A stretch of 64,000 nucleotides of DNA from Streptosporangium saharense (GCF_014203715.1 NZ_JACHJP010000012.1:226516-290515); one strand, 5' to 3'. Shown: positions 17,700 to 25,976, numbered from the stretch's first letter. The notes: generated from the letters alone by a model not told the origin. Numbers and translations are program-made.

Positions 17700-19262
17700 A
17701 TGTCCGGCAGGCAGCACAGGGAGACGGAGTTAGCGCGGCGGATTCGCGCCAGGGGGCTCGCCACGGGGCGCAATCCCGCTCAGATCGCCGAAGAGATCCA
17801 CGACAAGTGTGGTCCGCAGTTCGGGACCACTCGCATCAAATCTCATCGTCTCGCACACGGTGTCGCTCTCGCCGACGTGATCGAACAGATACGGGCACTG
17901 TTCGAACGCGACGGCAAGGCAGCTCCGGGGATCGGGGAGACGCTTCTGTCCGCCTATGAGAGCGGTCTGAAGCGTCCCGGGCCCGAATACCTCCACTACC
18001 TGTGTTCCGCCTACCGGGTCGAACCGCCCTCCCTCGGCTACGAGGGGCCCTGCATCTGTGGCCACGGCCACAGGATGCCGGGTGCCGTCCGGAGTGATCT
18101 CCAGGATGGAAGACCCGACACTTCCCCTGGTCCGCGTGAGTCGCTGATCCAACAGATCAGCGACGGCCCCTCCGCGGACGGGAGCGAGGAGGACGAGAAC
18201 GTGTTGCGGAGAACGCTCTTGAGGATTCTGGCGGGTGGCACCGTCGTCGGCCTCGACGGGCAGGTGCTCGGAGCGGTGGAGAACATCCGGCGGAGGATGG
18301 ACGAGACCCTGGTCTCGGGCACCGTCTCACCCGCGATGCTCGACCAGTGGGAGGAGTCCACCGTCGGCTTCGGCCGCCAGTACATGAACACCCCGCCCTT
18401 ACGCCTGCTGTGCGACGTTCTGCTTGAGTTCAGCGCCGTGCGCAAGGCCATGGAGCACCGCCAGCCGGTCGATCTGCAGGAACGGCTGTGCCGCATGGCG
18501 GCCCAGCTCGCGGGTCTCAGTGGCATGATCATGATCAATCTCGGTGACCAGAGGATGGCCCGGTCCTTCTTCAGGACGGGCAGGATCGCCGCGGACGACA
18601 CCGGGGACCGCGCGCTGCGGGCCTGGGTCATCGCGCGGGAGGCTCTGGTCCCGCTCTACTACGGCGATCCGCGCGAGGCGCTCAACCTCGCCAGGAAGAG
18701 CCGCGACCTGGCGGGGCAGACGCCGTGCGCGGCCCAGGCCATGGCTCCCGTCGTCGAGGCCCGCGCGCTGGCGATGATGTCGAACACCGGCAAGAAGGAC
18801 GTCGTCGACCAGGCGAAGCGGGCGCTGGCCCGAGCCAGGGCGGCCTTCTCCCAGATGGGGGCGGCCGAGCAGGAGGACGCGGCCTTCGGATACACCGAGC
18901 GGCAGCTCTACTTCCACCAGGGTGACGCCCTGGTCAAGCTGGGCCAGCCCATGGAGGCCGACCTCATCCTTGAGCAGGCCCTCACCAAGTACGGCCCGAG
19001 CGACTGGCTCGATCCGACGTTCATCAAGTTCGACCGGGCCAAGTGCAAGCTCCTCGAAGGCGATGTCGGCGAGGCGCTCACGATCGCCAAGGCCGCGCTC
19101 GCCAGCCTGGGGGAGGGGTGCAAGCCCGACATCCTCATGCAGCGGGCCCACGAGGTCGCCAGGGACGTCGAGGTCAAGGATCCCAACAACCCCGAACTGA
19201 AGCTCTATCTGGAGATGCTGCGGGCCGCGGCGGTGGCCGATCCGGTCGAGGGGGAGGTGTGA
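17700..19262 (+). CDS. XRE-family regulator with large C-terminal TPR-like helical domain
   Basis: 520 residues from ATG 17700, with GAGAGGGG upstream. The first 140 residues hold a helix-turn-helix region (about 15-70, RNPAQIAEEIHDKCGPQFGTTRIKSHRLAHGVALADVIEQ) and LLSAYESGLKRPGPEYLHYLC, which is the typical XRE element. A CxCGHGH cluster (PCICGHGH, near 117-124) could bind metal. A TRILAGGTVVG segment follows, then alpha-helical repeats up to the end, including ARSFFRTGRIA and AEQEDAAFGYTERQLYFHQGDAL, which look like TPRs. Such regulators (NsdA-like) influence development and antibiotic production in streptomycetes; that role here is inference. The stop overlaps the acetyltransferase start. 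Confidence 0.8.
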   Translation: MSGRQHRETELARRIRARGLATGRNPAQIAEEIHDKCGPQFGTTRIKSHRLAHGVALADVIEQIRALFERDGKAAPGIGETLLSAYESGLKRPGPEYLHYLCSAYRVEPPSLGYEGPCICGHGHRMPGAVRSDLQDGRPDTSPGPRESLIQQISDGPSADGSEEDENVLRRTLLRILAGGTVVGLDGQVLGAVENIRRRMDETLVSGTVSPAMLDQWEESTVGFGRQYMNTPPLRLLCDVLLEFSAVRKAMEHRQPVDLQERLCRMAAQLAGLSGMIMINLGDQRMARSFFRTGRIAADDTGDRALRAWVIAREALVPLYYGDPREALNLARKSRDLAGQTPCAAQAMAPVVEARALAMMSNTGKKDVVDQAKRALARARAAFSQMGAAEQEDAAFGYTERQLYFHQGDALVKLGQPMEADLILEQALTKYGPSDWLDPTFIKFDRAKCKLLEGDVGEALTIAKAALASLGEGCKPDILMQRAHEVARDVEVKDPNNPELKLYLEMLRAAAVADPVEGEV

Positions 19263-19750
19263 AGGTCCGGCGTTATCGCCGGTCCGACCTCGACTCCGTC
19301 CGGTCGCTGCACCAGGTCTGCCTCGCCCAGGTCGGGCTCTTTCCCGGCGACGGGGTCTACTACGACGACGACCTGCCACGGATCGAGGAGATCTACCTCG
19401 CCGACGGAGGGGAGTTCCTGGTCGGGGAGACCCCCGACGGGCGGGTCATGGCGATGGGCGGGCTCCGTCGCGTCGACGACGCCTCGGCGGAGATGTGCCG
19501 TCTGCGGGTCCACCCCGAGTTCCAGCGGCGTGGGTTCGGCGACCGGATGGTCACGGAGTTGGAGAACCGCGCGGTCGGGCTGGGATACACCCGGCTTCGC
19601 GGGGACACCACGCTGAACCAGCCGGCCGCGATCCATCTCTATCGCAAACATGGCTGGCGTGAGATCCGTCGTGAGGGACGGGGCGAGCACACCGTGGTCT
19701 ACATGGAGAAGGACCCCTTGATTTCCCCCACGCCCGCCTCAGATAAATAA
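19259..19750 (+). CDS. GNAT N-acetyltransferase
   Basis: 163 residues starting at GTG 19259, which overlaps the stop of the XRE gene (GTGTGA), so translation is coupled. It shows the GNAT motif A CRLRVHPEFQRRGFGDRMV with the acetyl-CoA pyrophosphate loop (R-R-G-F-G) and motif B LNQPAAIHLYRKHGW. Substrate unknown. The coupling suggests that it modifies a partner of the regulator or shares its signal, which is only an inference. It is followed by an AT-rich patch before a convergent Nudix gene. Confidence 0.88.
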   Translation: MKVRRYRRSDLDSVRSLHQVCLAQVGLFPGDGVYYDDDLPRIEEIYLADGGEFLVGETPDGRVMAMGGLRRVDDASAEMCRLRVHPEFQRRGFGDRMVTELENRAVGLGYTRLRGDTTLNQPAAIHLYRKHGWREIRREGRGEHTVVYMEKDPLISPTPASDK

Positions 19751-19837
19751 CACGATTTATCGCCGCTTAGATTAATATTTGGCGAAATGTCGGGATAATT
19801 ATTTGCTTGTGAGGATTTCGACGAGCCATCCGTGAAA
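19751..19837. other. AT-rich patch between convergent genes
   Basis: The 70 bases from 19751 to 19820 are strikingly AT-rich for this genome (TTAGATTAATATTTGG, GGATAATTATTTGC). A loose inverted repeat (ATTTATCGCC with GGCGAAAT) could work as a bidirectional terminator. No gene is seen. Confidence 0.45.
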
Positions 19838-20287
19838 TCACCCCAGCCGGGACACGACCTCCGGCAGGGTGGGAGGTTCGAGGGCGTCGGGGAGGACGGC
19901 CATCTCCTCCAGGGAGAACCAGCCGTGGCCCAGGTAGGTCTCGCGCTCCTCGACGGTGAACGCCCCGGGGACGACCTCGGGAGTGTGGTCGAACCTGGCC
20001 AGGTAGAACCGCTCGGTCTTGACGTAGTGGACGCCGAGCCAGTCGAACTCCCTGGGCACCGCCAGCCACCGGTCGAGCACCGCGGACCCCGGCAGGCCGG
20101 TCTCCTCGGTCAGCTCCCGCCGGGCGGCCTCCAGCGGCGTCTCCCCGGGGTCGATCCCGCCGCCCGGCGGCTCCCACAGGGTCCTGCCCATGACCGGGTC
20201 GCGCCAGTGCAGCAGCAGCACCCGTCCATCGTCCGCCACGCAGACCACCCGGGCCGCGGGACGGTCGCTCACCTCAGGGTCGCTCAT
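19838..20287 (-). CDS. Nudix hydrolase
   Basis: 149 residues with a complete Nudix box G-x5-E-x7-R-E-U-x-E-E-x-G-U: GGGIDPGETPLEAARRELTE followed by ETGL. The rest matches the MutT-like alpha/beta fold, with VCVADDGRVLLLHW at the start. Nudix enzymes cleave nucleoside diphosphates linked to another moiety; the substrate cannot be told. ATG 20287 is followed upstream (minus strand) by a TAGCGT -10 box 9 bases away, so the leader would be about 2 bases. Confidence 0.9.
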   Translation of the reverse strand: MSDPEVSDRPAARVVCVADDGRVLLLHWRDPVMGRTLWEPPGGGIDPGETPLEAARRELTEETGLPGSAVLDRWLAVPREFDWLGVHYVKTERFYLARFDHTPEVVPGAFTVEERETYLGHGWFSLEEMAVLPDALEPPTLPEVVSRLG

Positions 20288-20411
20288 GGACCCCGGACGC
20301 TACCACCGCGCGTCCGCCAACCGCGGTGCGGGTGGAGGCGGGTGACGCGCTGTACTCTGCCCAGGTCGGTGTTGTGGCACCGTACGATCCGACCCCTTCG
20401 AGAGTGAAGTC

Positions 20412-20474
20412 ATGAGCGAGCGAGTCACAGGGCCCGGCGCGGGCCACCAGCGGCCGAACGGGGAGGGCGCATGA
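20412..20474 (+). CDS. Possible 20-codon upstream leader ORF of purU
   Basis: ATG 20412 is preceded by GAGAGTGAAG, and the frame (MSERVTGPGAGHQRPNGEGA) ends in a TGA at 20472-20474 that overlaps the purU ATG at 20471 (ATGA). A TACGAT -10 box lies at 20382-20387, so both would be on one transcript. This is the geometry of a translationally coupled leader peptide. No homology is recognised. Confidence 0.4.
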   Translation: MSERVTGPGAGHQRPNGEGA

Positions 20475-21325
20475 GCTCCGAGGCCCAGTTCGTCCTGACG
20501 CTGTCGTGTCCGGACCGTCCCGGAGTGGTGGCCGCCGTCTCCGGCCTCCTGGCCGGGCGAGAGTGCAACATCATCGAGAGCCAGCAGTTCGGGGACCCCG
20601 TCTCCCAGCGGTTCTTCATGCGCGTGCAGTTCTCCTCTTCGCTGTCCGACGCGGCCCTGCGCGAGGCCTTCGCCGCGCTCGCCCCCGACTTCGGCATGGA
20701 CTTCAAGCTGAGGGACACCGCGGTCAGGCAGCGGGTGCTGGTGCTGGTCAGCAAGTTCGGCCACTGCCTCAACGACCTGCTCTACCGGACGCGCTCCGGG
20801 CTGCTCGACATCGAGATGGTCGGCGTGGTCTCCAACCACCCGGATCTGCGCCCGCTGACCCAGTCGTACGGTGTCGACTATCACCACCTGCCGGTCACCC
20901 CGGACACCAAGGCCAGGCAGGAGGCGGAGATCCTCGCCCTGGTCGAGCACTACCAGGCCGACCTGGTGGTGCTCGCGCGCTACATGCAGGTGCTGTCCGA
21001 GGACCTGTGCGTCAAGCTGGCCGGGAACGTGATCAACATCCACCACTCGTTCCTGCCGTCGTTCAAGGGGGCCAAGCCGTACCACCAGGCACACTCGCGC
21101 GGGGTGAAGCTGATCGGCGCGACCGCCCACTATGTGACCGCGGACCTCGACGAGGGCCCGATCATCGAGCAGGAGGTCGCCCGGGTCAACCACACCCACT
21201 CGGCGGAGGACCTGGCCGCCATCGGCCGCGACGTCGAGTGCCAGGTCCTGGCCCGGGCCGTACGGTGGCACACCGAGCAGCGCGTCCTGCTCGACGGGCA
21301 CAAGACCATCGTCTTCCCCCGCTGA
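20471..21325 (+). CDS. purU: Formyltetrahydrofolate deformylase
   Basis: 284 residues. An N-terminal ACT domain (about 5-85, LTLSCPDRPGVVAAVSGLLA) is followed by a formyltransferase fold with VSNHPDLRPL, the catalytic INIHHSFLPSFKGAKPYHQA and GATAHYVTADLDEGPIIEQ. PurU hydrolyses 10-formyltetrahydrofolate to formate and tetrahydrofolate, balancing one-carbon pools and feeding formate to purine synthesis. The length fits (280-290). The start follows GGGGAGGGCGC. A 20-codon leader frame overlaps the start, and a hairpin follows the stop. Confidence 0.96.
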   Translation: MSSEAQFVLTLSCPDRPGVVAAVSGLLAGRECNIIESQQFGDPVSQRFFMRVQFSSSLSDAALREAFAALAPDFGMDFKLRDTAVRQRVLVLVSKFGHCLNDLLYRTRSGLLDIEMVGVVSNHPDLRPLTQSYGVDYHHLPVTPDTKARQEAEILALVEHYQADLVVLARYMQVLSEDLCVKLAGNVINIHHSFLPSFKGAKPYHQAHSRGVKLIGATAHYVTADLDEGPIIEQEVARVNHTHSAEDLAAIGRDVECQVLARAVRWHTEQRVLLDGHKTIVFPR

Positions 21326-21346
21326 GGCGCCGAGCTGAGACGCCGC

Positions 21347-21375
21347 GCGGGGCCGTCCTCGACGACCGGCCCCGC
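21347..21375. terminator. Bidirectional hairpin between purU and prolyl oligopeptidase gene
   Basis: Stem GCGGGGCCG (21347-21355) with CGGCCCCGC (21367-21375), 11-base loop, between two convergent stop codons. Confidence 0.65.
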
Positions 21376-21387
21376 AACGGTGGGTCG

Positions 21388-23460
21388 TCAGACCGCCAGG
21401 CCCGTGTGGTGGGCGAGGAAGGTGAGCTGGTCGGCCGCGAGTTCGACGGACTTGCTGACCGCCCGCGCCCCGTGACCAGCCTCGGCCTCGTTGCGCAGCA
21501 GGATCGGCCGGTCGGCGGCCTGGGCGTGCTGCAGGGCCGCGCACATCTTCCAGGCGTGCAGCGGGTGGACCCGGGTGTCTGACTGGAAGACCGTGAACAG
21601 CGTCGCCGGATAGGAGACGCCCTCGCGGACGCGGTGGTAGGGCGAGTAGGCGTGCAGCCAGGCGAACTCCTCAGGCTTGTCTGCGGAGCCGTACTCGACG
21701 TTCCACGTCGCGCCCAGGCCGAACTGCTCGTAACGGATCATGTCCAGCAGCGGGGCCGAGCAGACGACCGCGGCGTACAGCTCGGGACGCTGGGTGAGGG
21801 CGGCGCCGACCAGGAGGCCGCCGTTCGAGCCGCCGGAGATGGCCAGCTGCTCCGAGGTGGTGACCCCGGTGGCGATCAGGTGCTCGGCCGCCGCGTGCAG
21901 GTCGTCGAAGACGTTCTGCTTGTTGGCGAGCATGCCCGCCCTGTGCCACTCCTCGCCCTGCTCGCCGCCGCCGCGCAGCTGGGCGATGGCGTAGGCGCCG
22001 CCCGCCTCGACCCAGGTCAGGATCGACGCCGAGTAACCGGGGGTCATCGAGATGCCGAAGCCGCCGTAGCCGTACAGGATCGTGGGACGCGGGCCCTCGA
22101 CGCCCGGTTTGGTGATCACCAGCATGTGGACCTCGGCGCCGTCCGCGGAGCGGTAGACCACCTGCTCGGTGGTGACGTCGGGCACCTCGACGGCGCCGGG
22201 GGAGGCGGCCCACAGCGTGGTCTCGCCGGTGCGGGCGTCGTAGCGCTGGATGCTCGGCGGGGTGGTGTTGTCGGTGTAGCCGAACCAGGCCTCGTGACCG
22301 CCCTCGGGCCGCTCGACGATGCCGCCGATCGTGCCGAGCCCCGGCGTCGGCACCTGGCCGACGCGCTCACCCGTCACCAGGTCGTGCACGGAGATCTCGC
22401 TGATCGCGTGACGGGTCCAACCGGCGAGCATGACCGGCCGGTCCAGGTCGTCGAGGATCGCGAAGTCCGAGAGCACGGCCTCCTCGTCCTGCGGGATCAG
22501 GTCACGCCAGTGCTCGGGCTGGGGCAGCGACGGGTCGGTGACGCAGACGCGCGCCCGGGGGGCGTCCAGGTCGGTGAAGGCGTAGAGCCTGCCGTCACGG
22601 CCGAAGTGCAGCGCGGTCTGGGCGTCGAGACCCTCCTGGACGACGACCAGGTCGGGTGAGTCGGGGGAGGAAGCGGTGAGGTCGGCGATCCACAGGTCGT
22701 TGCGCGGGGCCGTACCCCTGGAGGCGGAGATCTGCAGCCAGCGGCCGTCGCGGGAGACCGCGACCCCGTAGTAGTTGGTCTTCTCCAGGTCCTTGCCGAA
22801 GATCAGCGCGTCCTCCTCGGTCGAGGTGCCGACCCGGTGCAGGTAGACGCGGCGGTGGAACTGCTCCTCACCCTCGGGCACCTCGGTCGAGGGCAGCCTG
22901 CGCACGTAGTAGAACGCCTTGCCCCCGGGCAGCCACGCGATCGGGGAGTAGCGGCACCGGTCGATCGGCCCCTCGATCCGCTCGCCCGAGGCGACGTCGA
23001 GCAGGTAGAGGCTGGACTCCTCGTCGCCCCCGACGGAGACCTGGTAGGCCAGCAGCCTGCCCTCTTTGTCGGGCTGCCAGGAGTCGAGCGTGGTCAGCCC
23101 GCTGGGGTCGAGCGCCATCGGGTCGAGCAGCGCGCGCTCGGTCCCGTCGGGATCGACGGTGTAGAGGACCGCGTGCTCCTGGTCGGGGGTGCGCCGCATG
23201 AAGAACCGCCGCTCGCCACGCCAGACGGGAGCGCCGATCGAGCCTGACCTGAGCAGCTCGGCGACCCGTGCCTTCAACCTGTCGCGGCCGGTGAGCGCCC
23301 CCAGCTCCGCGGACAGGAGCTTCTCCTGCGCGGCCAGCCACTCCTCCGTCGCCGGGCCGCCCGGGTCTTCCAGCCAGCGGTAGGGGTCGGCGACGGGGAC
23401 GCCGTGGAGCTCTTCGACGAGGTCGTCACGGCCTGCTGCTGGGTATGGCTGTCGGGTCAT
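21388..23460 (-). CDS. Prolyl oligopeptidase family serine peptidase (S9)
   Basis: 690 residues from ATG 23460. It starts with the S9A-type YPAAGRDDLVEELHGVPVADPYRWLED, then a beta-propeller domain (about 80-420) and an alpha/beta-hydrolase domain. Catalytic parts: Ser in ISGGSNGGLL near 545, Asp in FQSDTRVHPLHAWKM and His in EAGHGA. YGYGGFGISMTPGYS is the oxyanion-loop region. No signal peptide, so it is probably cytoplasmic; the propeller restricts it to short peptides cut after proline. The frame stays open upstream to 23592, but a TAGGGT box 7 bases before ATG 23460 and the family's alignment fix that start. Confidence 0.94.
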   Translation of the reverse strand: MTRQPYPAAGRDDLVEELHGVPVADPYRWLEDPGGPATEEWLAAQEKLLSAELGALTGRDRLKARVAELLRSGSIGAPVWRGERRFFMRRTPDQEHAVLYTVDPDGTERALLDPMALDPSGLTTLDSWQPDKEGRLLAYQVSVGGDEESSLYLLDVASGERIEGPIDRCRYSPIAWLPGGKAFYYVRRLPSTEVPEGEEQFHRRVYLHRVGTSTEEDALIFGKDLEKTNYYGVAVSRDGRWLQISASRGTAPRNDLWIADLTASSPDSPDLVVVQEGLDAQTALHFGRDGRLYAFTDLDAPRARVCVTDPSLPQPEHWRDLIPQDEEAVLSDFAILDDLDRPVMLAGWTRHAISEISVHDLVTGERVGQVPTPGLGTIGGIVERPEGGHEAWFGYTDNTTPPSIQRYDARTGETTLWAASPGAVEVPDVTTEQVVYRSADGAEVHMLVITKPGVEGPRPTILYGYGGFGISMTPGYSASILTWVEAGGAYAIAQLRGGGEQGEEWHRAGMLANKQNVFDDLHAAAEHLIATGVTTSEQLAISGGSNGGLLVGAALTQRPELYAAVVCSAPLLDMIRYEQFGLGATWNVEYGSADKPEEFAWLHAYSPYHRVREGVSYPATLFTVFQSDTRVHPLHAWKMCAALQHAQAADRPILLRNEAEAGHGARAVSKSVELAADQLTFLAHHTGLAV

Positions 23461-23467
23461 GGCAGGA

Positions 23468-23473
23468 ACCCTA
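23468..23473 (-). promoter_or_regulatory. -10 box TAGGGT of prolyl oligopeptidase gene
   Basis: On the minus strand, TAGGGT is followed by 7 bases and ATG 23460, with no ribosome site between. This is leaderless geometry. Confidence 0.5.
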
Positions 23474-23801
23474 TGACCTCGGGAAGGTTGGTCGGCGCCA
23501 TTGCGCGGGGGGCGTATTCGATCTTGGAAAAGACCGTGACGTCGATCTTCGGAGGGAGGAGTAAAAACTGGTAATGCGGGCATAAAACGCACCAGGCGTC
23601 TCTCCCGTCATTTATGGGTGGCGGAAATGGCGATGCAGAAGCCAAACTTGGTGGAGGACGGTGCCGGGGTGACCATCCGCTGGGCCGTCCGGCGGAGGTC
23701 CCTGTGACGGAAGCATCCGGGCCCCAGGAGGGGCCGCCAACCGGGGTACGCGCCTGCGTGCCCCCTCAGACGAAGCGTCGCACGGCGGGGAAGGCACGCT
23801 G
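23474..23801. other. Gene-free divergent region
   Basis: About 330 bases between the prolyl oligopeptidase gene and the HNH gene. It is AT-rich near 23510-23640. GGAGGGAGGAG (23550-23560) precedes only a tiny frame. A 62-codon frame 23614-23802 touches the HNH start but has no ribosome site and is Gly/Arg-rich; I do not call it. Confidence 0.4.
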
Positions 23802-24311
23802 ATGCGCCAGGTCCTGCTGCTGAACGCAACCTACGAGCCCCTGACCACCCTCTCCCTGCACCGCGCGGTCGTGCTGGTGCTCAGGGAGAAGGCGGACGTC
23901 GTGCACCGCGACGGGCGGGGCGCGGTCGTCCGCTCGGCGACCCGCACGCTCGACGTTCCGTCGGTGATCAGGCTGCGCCGCTACGTGCGCATCCCCTACA
24001 GGTCGCGGATCCCGCTGACCAGAACCGCGTTGATGCGCCGGGACGACTACCGGTGCGCCTACTGCGGCCAGCGGGCCGAGACCATCGACCACGTGATCCC
24101 GCGGTCGAGGGGCGGCACCCACACCTGGGAGAACTGCGTCGCCTCCTGCACACCGTGCAACCACCGCAAGGCGGACCGCATGCTGGAGGAGCTGGGCTGG
24201 ACGCTGAGCGTCGCCCCCGTGGTCCCACGGGGCGTCCACTGGCGTCTGATCGGCGCGCACAACATCGGAGACCCCCAGTGGGCGCCCTACCTGGAGGAGA
24301 GCGCCGCCTGA
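23802..24311 (+). CDS. HNH endonuclease family protein
   Basis: 169 residues, ATG 23802 after GGGGAAGG. The zinc-bound HNH motif is complete: C85-x2-C88 (CAYC), Asp96-His97 (IDHVIPRSRGG), Asn111 and C116-x2-C119 followed by NHRK. The N-terminal half (VLLLNATYEPLTTLSLHRAVVLVL) is typical of a widespread actinobacterial HNH group with no known target. It is not next to a terminase, restriction or phage gene, so a housekeeping DNA-processing role is more likely than defence. That is an inference. Confidence 0.9.
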   Translation: MRQVLLLNATYEPLTTLSLHRAVVLVLREKADVVHRDGRGAVVRSATRTLDVPSVIRLRRYVRIPYRSRIPLTRTALMRRDDYRCAYCGQRAETIDHVIPRSRGGTHTWENCVASCTPCNHRKADRMLEELGWTLSVAPVVPRGVHWRLIGAHNIGDPQWAPYLEESAA

Positions 24312-24358
24312 CCGTCCACGCGTGACATCCGTCCGCCCCGGTGGCGTCCGTGTCTGTG

Positions 24359-24364
24359 CACAAT
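24359..24364 (+). promoter_or_regulatory. -10-like box CACAAT of leaderless GNAT gene
   Basis: CACAAT with 6 bases to ATG 24371 and no ribosome site. One mismatch from TACAAT. Confidence 0.4.
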
Positions 24365-24370
24365 CGGTGC

Positions 24371-25192
24371 ATGAGATGGACTTTCACCTCCGATCCCGAG
24401 GTGTACGCCGGGGCGGCGGAGTCGTGGCTGTTGCGTGATCCGGTGCGCAACACGGTCCCGCTCACGATGCTGCGCGCGGTCCGCGAGGGGATGTGGCGCG
24501 AGGACGCGCTCATGGGATGGGCGACCGACCACGAAGAGGTGGTGGCCGCGGCCCTGCAGGCGCCTCCCCAGCTCCTGCTGCTCGCCGAGATGCCCACCGG
24601 CGCCGTCCGCGACCTGGCCACCGCGCTCATCGAGGCCGAACGTCCCGTCCCCGGCGTCAGAGGCTCCCTCCCCCTCGCCGAGACGTTCGCCGCCGCCTGG
24701 TGGCGCCCCGAGACGGGCCGCCGCGCCGAGCGTCTCCACCGCCTCGACACCCTCACCCCGCCGCCCGTCCACCCCGACGGATCTCCCCGTACGGCGGGCA
24801 CCCGGGACCTCGAAGCACTTGTCGAGTGGGGACAGGCCTACCAGCGGGAGCTCGGCGGTCACCCGTCCTCGGGCCTCGCGGCGGTGCTCGCCGGGAGGGT
24901 CGGCAGGCGGGAGATCGTCCTGTGGGAGGCGGCGGGACGGCCGGTCGCCTACGCGGGCGCCTCGGTGCCGATCGGGGGCGTCTCACGCGTCGGTCCCGTC
25001 TACACCCTCCCCGGCGAGCGCGGCAGGGGGTACGGCACCGCGGTGGCCCACGCCGTCACGGCCGAGGCACTGGAGCGCGGGGCGAGGGAGGTGCTGCTCT
25101 TCACGGACCTGTCCAACCCCGTGTCCAACTCGATCTATCGGACGATCGGCTATCGGCCCGTCGCCGACTACGCCTCCATCCTCTTCGGCTGA
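24371..25192 (+). CDS. GNAT N-acetyltransferase with N-terminal extension
   Basis: 273 residues from ATG 24371. Residues 1-125 form a poorly conserved N-terminal domain (TFTSDPEVYAGAAESWLL). The GNAT domain occupies about 150-273: VGPVYTLPGERGRGYGTAVA is motif A with the R-G-x-G-x-G/A loop, and LFTDLSNPVSNSIYRTIGY is motif B. This two-part layout resembles actinobacterial predicted acetyltransferases of unknown substrate. It has its own leaderless-type promoter. The FmdB-type gene starts 13 bases after its stop. Confidence 0.88.
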   Translation: MRWTFTSDPEVYAGAAESWLLRDPVRNTVPLTMLRAVREGMWREDALMGWATDHEEVVAAALQAPPQLLLLAEMPTGAVRDLATALIEAERPVPGVRGSLPLAETFAAAWWRPETGRRAERLHRLDTLTPPPVHPDGSPRTAGTRDLEALVEWGQAYQRELGGHPSSGLAAVLAGRVGRREIVLWEAAGRPVAYAGASVPIGGVSRVGPVYTLPGERGRGYGTAVAHAVTAEALERGAREVLLFTDLSNPVSNSIYRTIGYRPVADYASILFG

Positions 25193-25193
25193 G

Positions 25194-25199
25194 TAATCT
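25194..25199 (+). promoter_or_regulatory. -10 box TAATCT of leaderless zinc-ribbon gene
   Basis: TAATCT with 6 bases to ATG 25206 and no ribosome site. It starts one base after the upstream stop codon. Confidence 0.5.
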
Positions 25200-25205
25200 G
25201 GTGCC

Positions 25206-25427
25206 ATGCCGCGCTATGACTTCCGCTGCCGCGCCTGCGGATCCACCTTCGAGATCTCCCGCCCGATGGCCCGTTCCGGCGAGCCCGCGCTCTGCCCGGA
25301 GGGCCACGACGACACCGTCAAACTGCTCTCCACGGTCGCCGTGACGGGCGGCTCCGGTGCCACGGCGCCCCGCCCGGCCAGTGGTGGCGGTGGCGGGTGC
25401 TGTGGGGGCGGCTGCTGCGGCGGATAG
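25206..25427 (+). CDS. FmdB-family zinc ribbon protein
   Basis: 73 residues. MPRYDFRCRACGSTFEISRPM is the FmdB zinc-ribbon start, with Cys8 and Cys11 as the first knuckle and CPEGH as a modified second one. The C-terminus is a Gly/Cys tail (GGGGGCCGGGCCGG) that could bind extra metal. FmdB proteins are thought to be small regulators; the function here is unknown. It has its own TAATCT promoter box 6 bases upstream. Confidence 0.85.
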   Translation: MPRYDFRCRACGSTFEISRPMARSGEPALCPEGHDDTVKLLSTVAVTGGSGATAPRPASGGGGGCCGGGCCGG

Positions 25428-25457
25428 CCGCGTCGCCGCCCACCACACCGGCTGGGG

Positions 25458-25964
25458 TCAGGCCGCCTCGTGGCCCTGCTGGACGGCGCGCCTGCCCTGG
25501 AAGGGCAGGAAGTCGCCGGCCCTGTGCGGGCGGGCGGGGATGAAGGTCGGCTCGGTCGCCACGATCCGGTCGAACCTGAAGGCCCGGATCGCGCCGCGAA
25601 GGCGGCACATCCCCACGAGATACCAGTAGTCGCGGTGCACCATGCACGTCACGGGATCGACGTCGCGCACCGTCACCCGCCCGGAGACGTCGCGGTAGTG
25701 CAGCCGGACCACCAGGTGGGAGGTGATGGCGTTGGCGATGGTCCTCGCCCGGTCGGCGACCGCGGCGGGCATCGGCTCGGTCAGGGTCGCCAGGGTGGTG
25801 GAGACGACCTCGTCGCCGATCTCCATGTGCTCGAACGCGTGACGCAGGCCGCTGCGGGCGGCGGTTGCCTGCGGGTCGGAGCCCAGATGGGCCAGGGACA
25901 GTGCCAGGGCGGCGATCTCGGCGGTCGTCAACGGGCTGCGTGCGGGCTTCATGACGTTGGCCAT
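25458..25964 (-). CDS. WYL-domain protein lacking the DNA-binding HTH
   Basis: 168 residues. The WYL signature is clear: RDYWYLVGMC followed by AIRAFRFDRI. Usual WYL regulators are about 320 residues, with an N-terminal winged helix and a C-terminal extension. Here the protein begins at the linker (LTTAEIAALALSLA) and ends just after the WYL core, so both outer domains are missing. The 105-base upstream gap contains no HTH in any frame. TACCAT at 25971-25976 (minus strand) with 6 bases to ATG 25964 gives a leaderless promoter, so it looks expressed on its own. WYL domains bind nucleotides or nucleic acid ligands; stand-alone forms may bind another regulator. Confidence 0.82.
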   Translation of the reverse strand: MANVMKPARSPLTTAEIAALALSLAHLGSDPQATAARSGLRHAFEHMEIGDEVVSTTLATLTEPMPAAVADRARTIANAITSHLVVRLHYRDVSGRVTVRDVDPVTCMVHRDYWYLVGMCRLRGAIRAFRFDRIVATEPTFIPARPHRAGDFLPFQGRRAVQQGHEAA

Positions 25965-25970
25965 GCTTAC

Positions 25971-25976
25971 ATGGTA
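25971..25976 (-). promoter_or_regulatory. -10 box TACCAT of leaderless WYL gene
   Basis: TACCAT read on the minus strand, 6 bases to ATG 25964, no ribosome site. Confidence 0.5.

Noticed and set aside
23614..23802. 62-residue frame ending at the HNH start (TGATG)
   Set aside because: No ribosome site, low-complexity composition; the HNH gene has its own ribosome site.
23802..24311. HNH protein as part of a defence or phage module
   Set aside because: No neighbouring restriction, phage or mobile genes; the family is common as a stand-alone gene.
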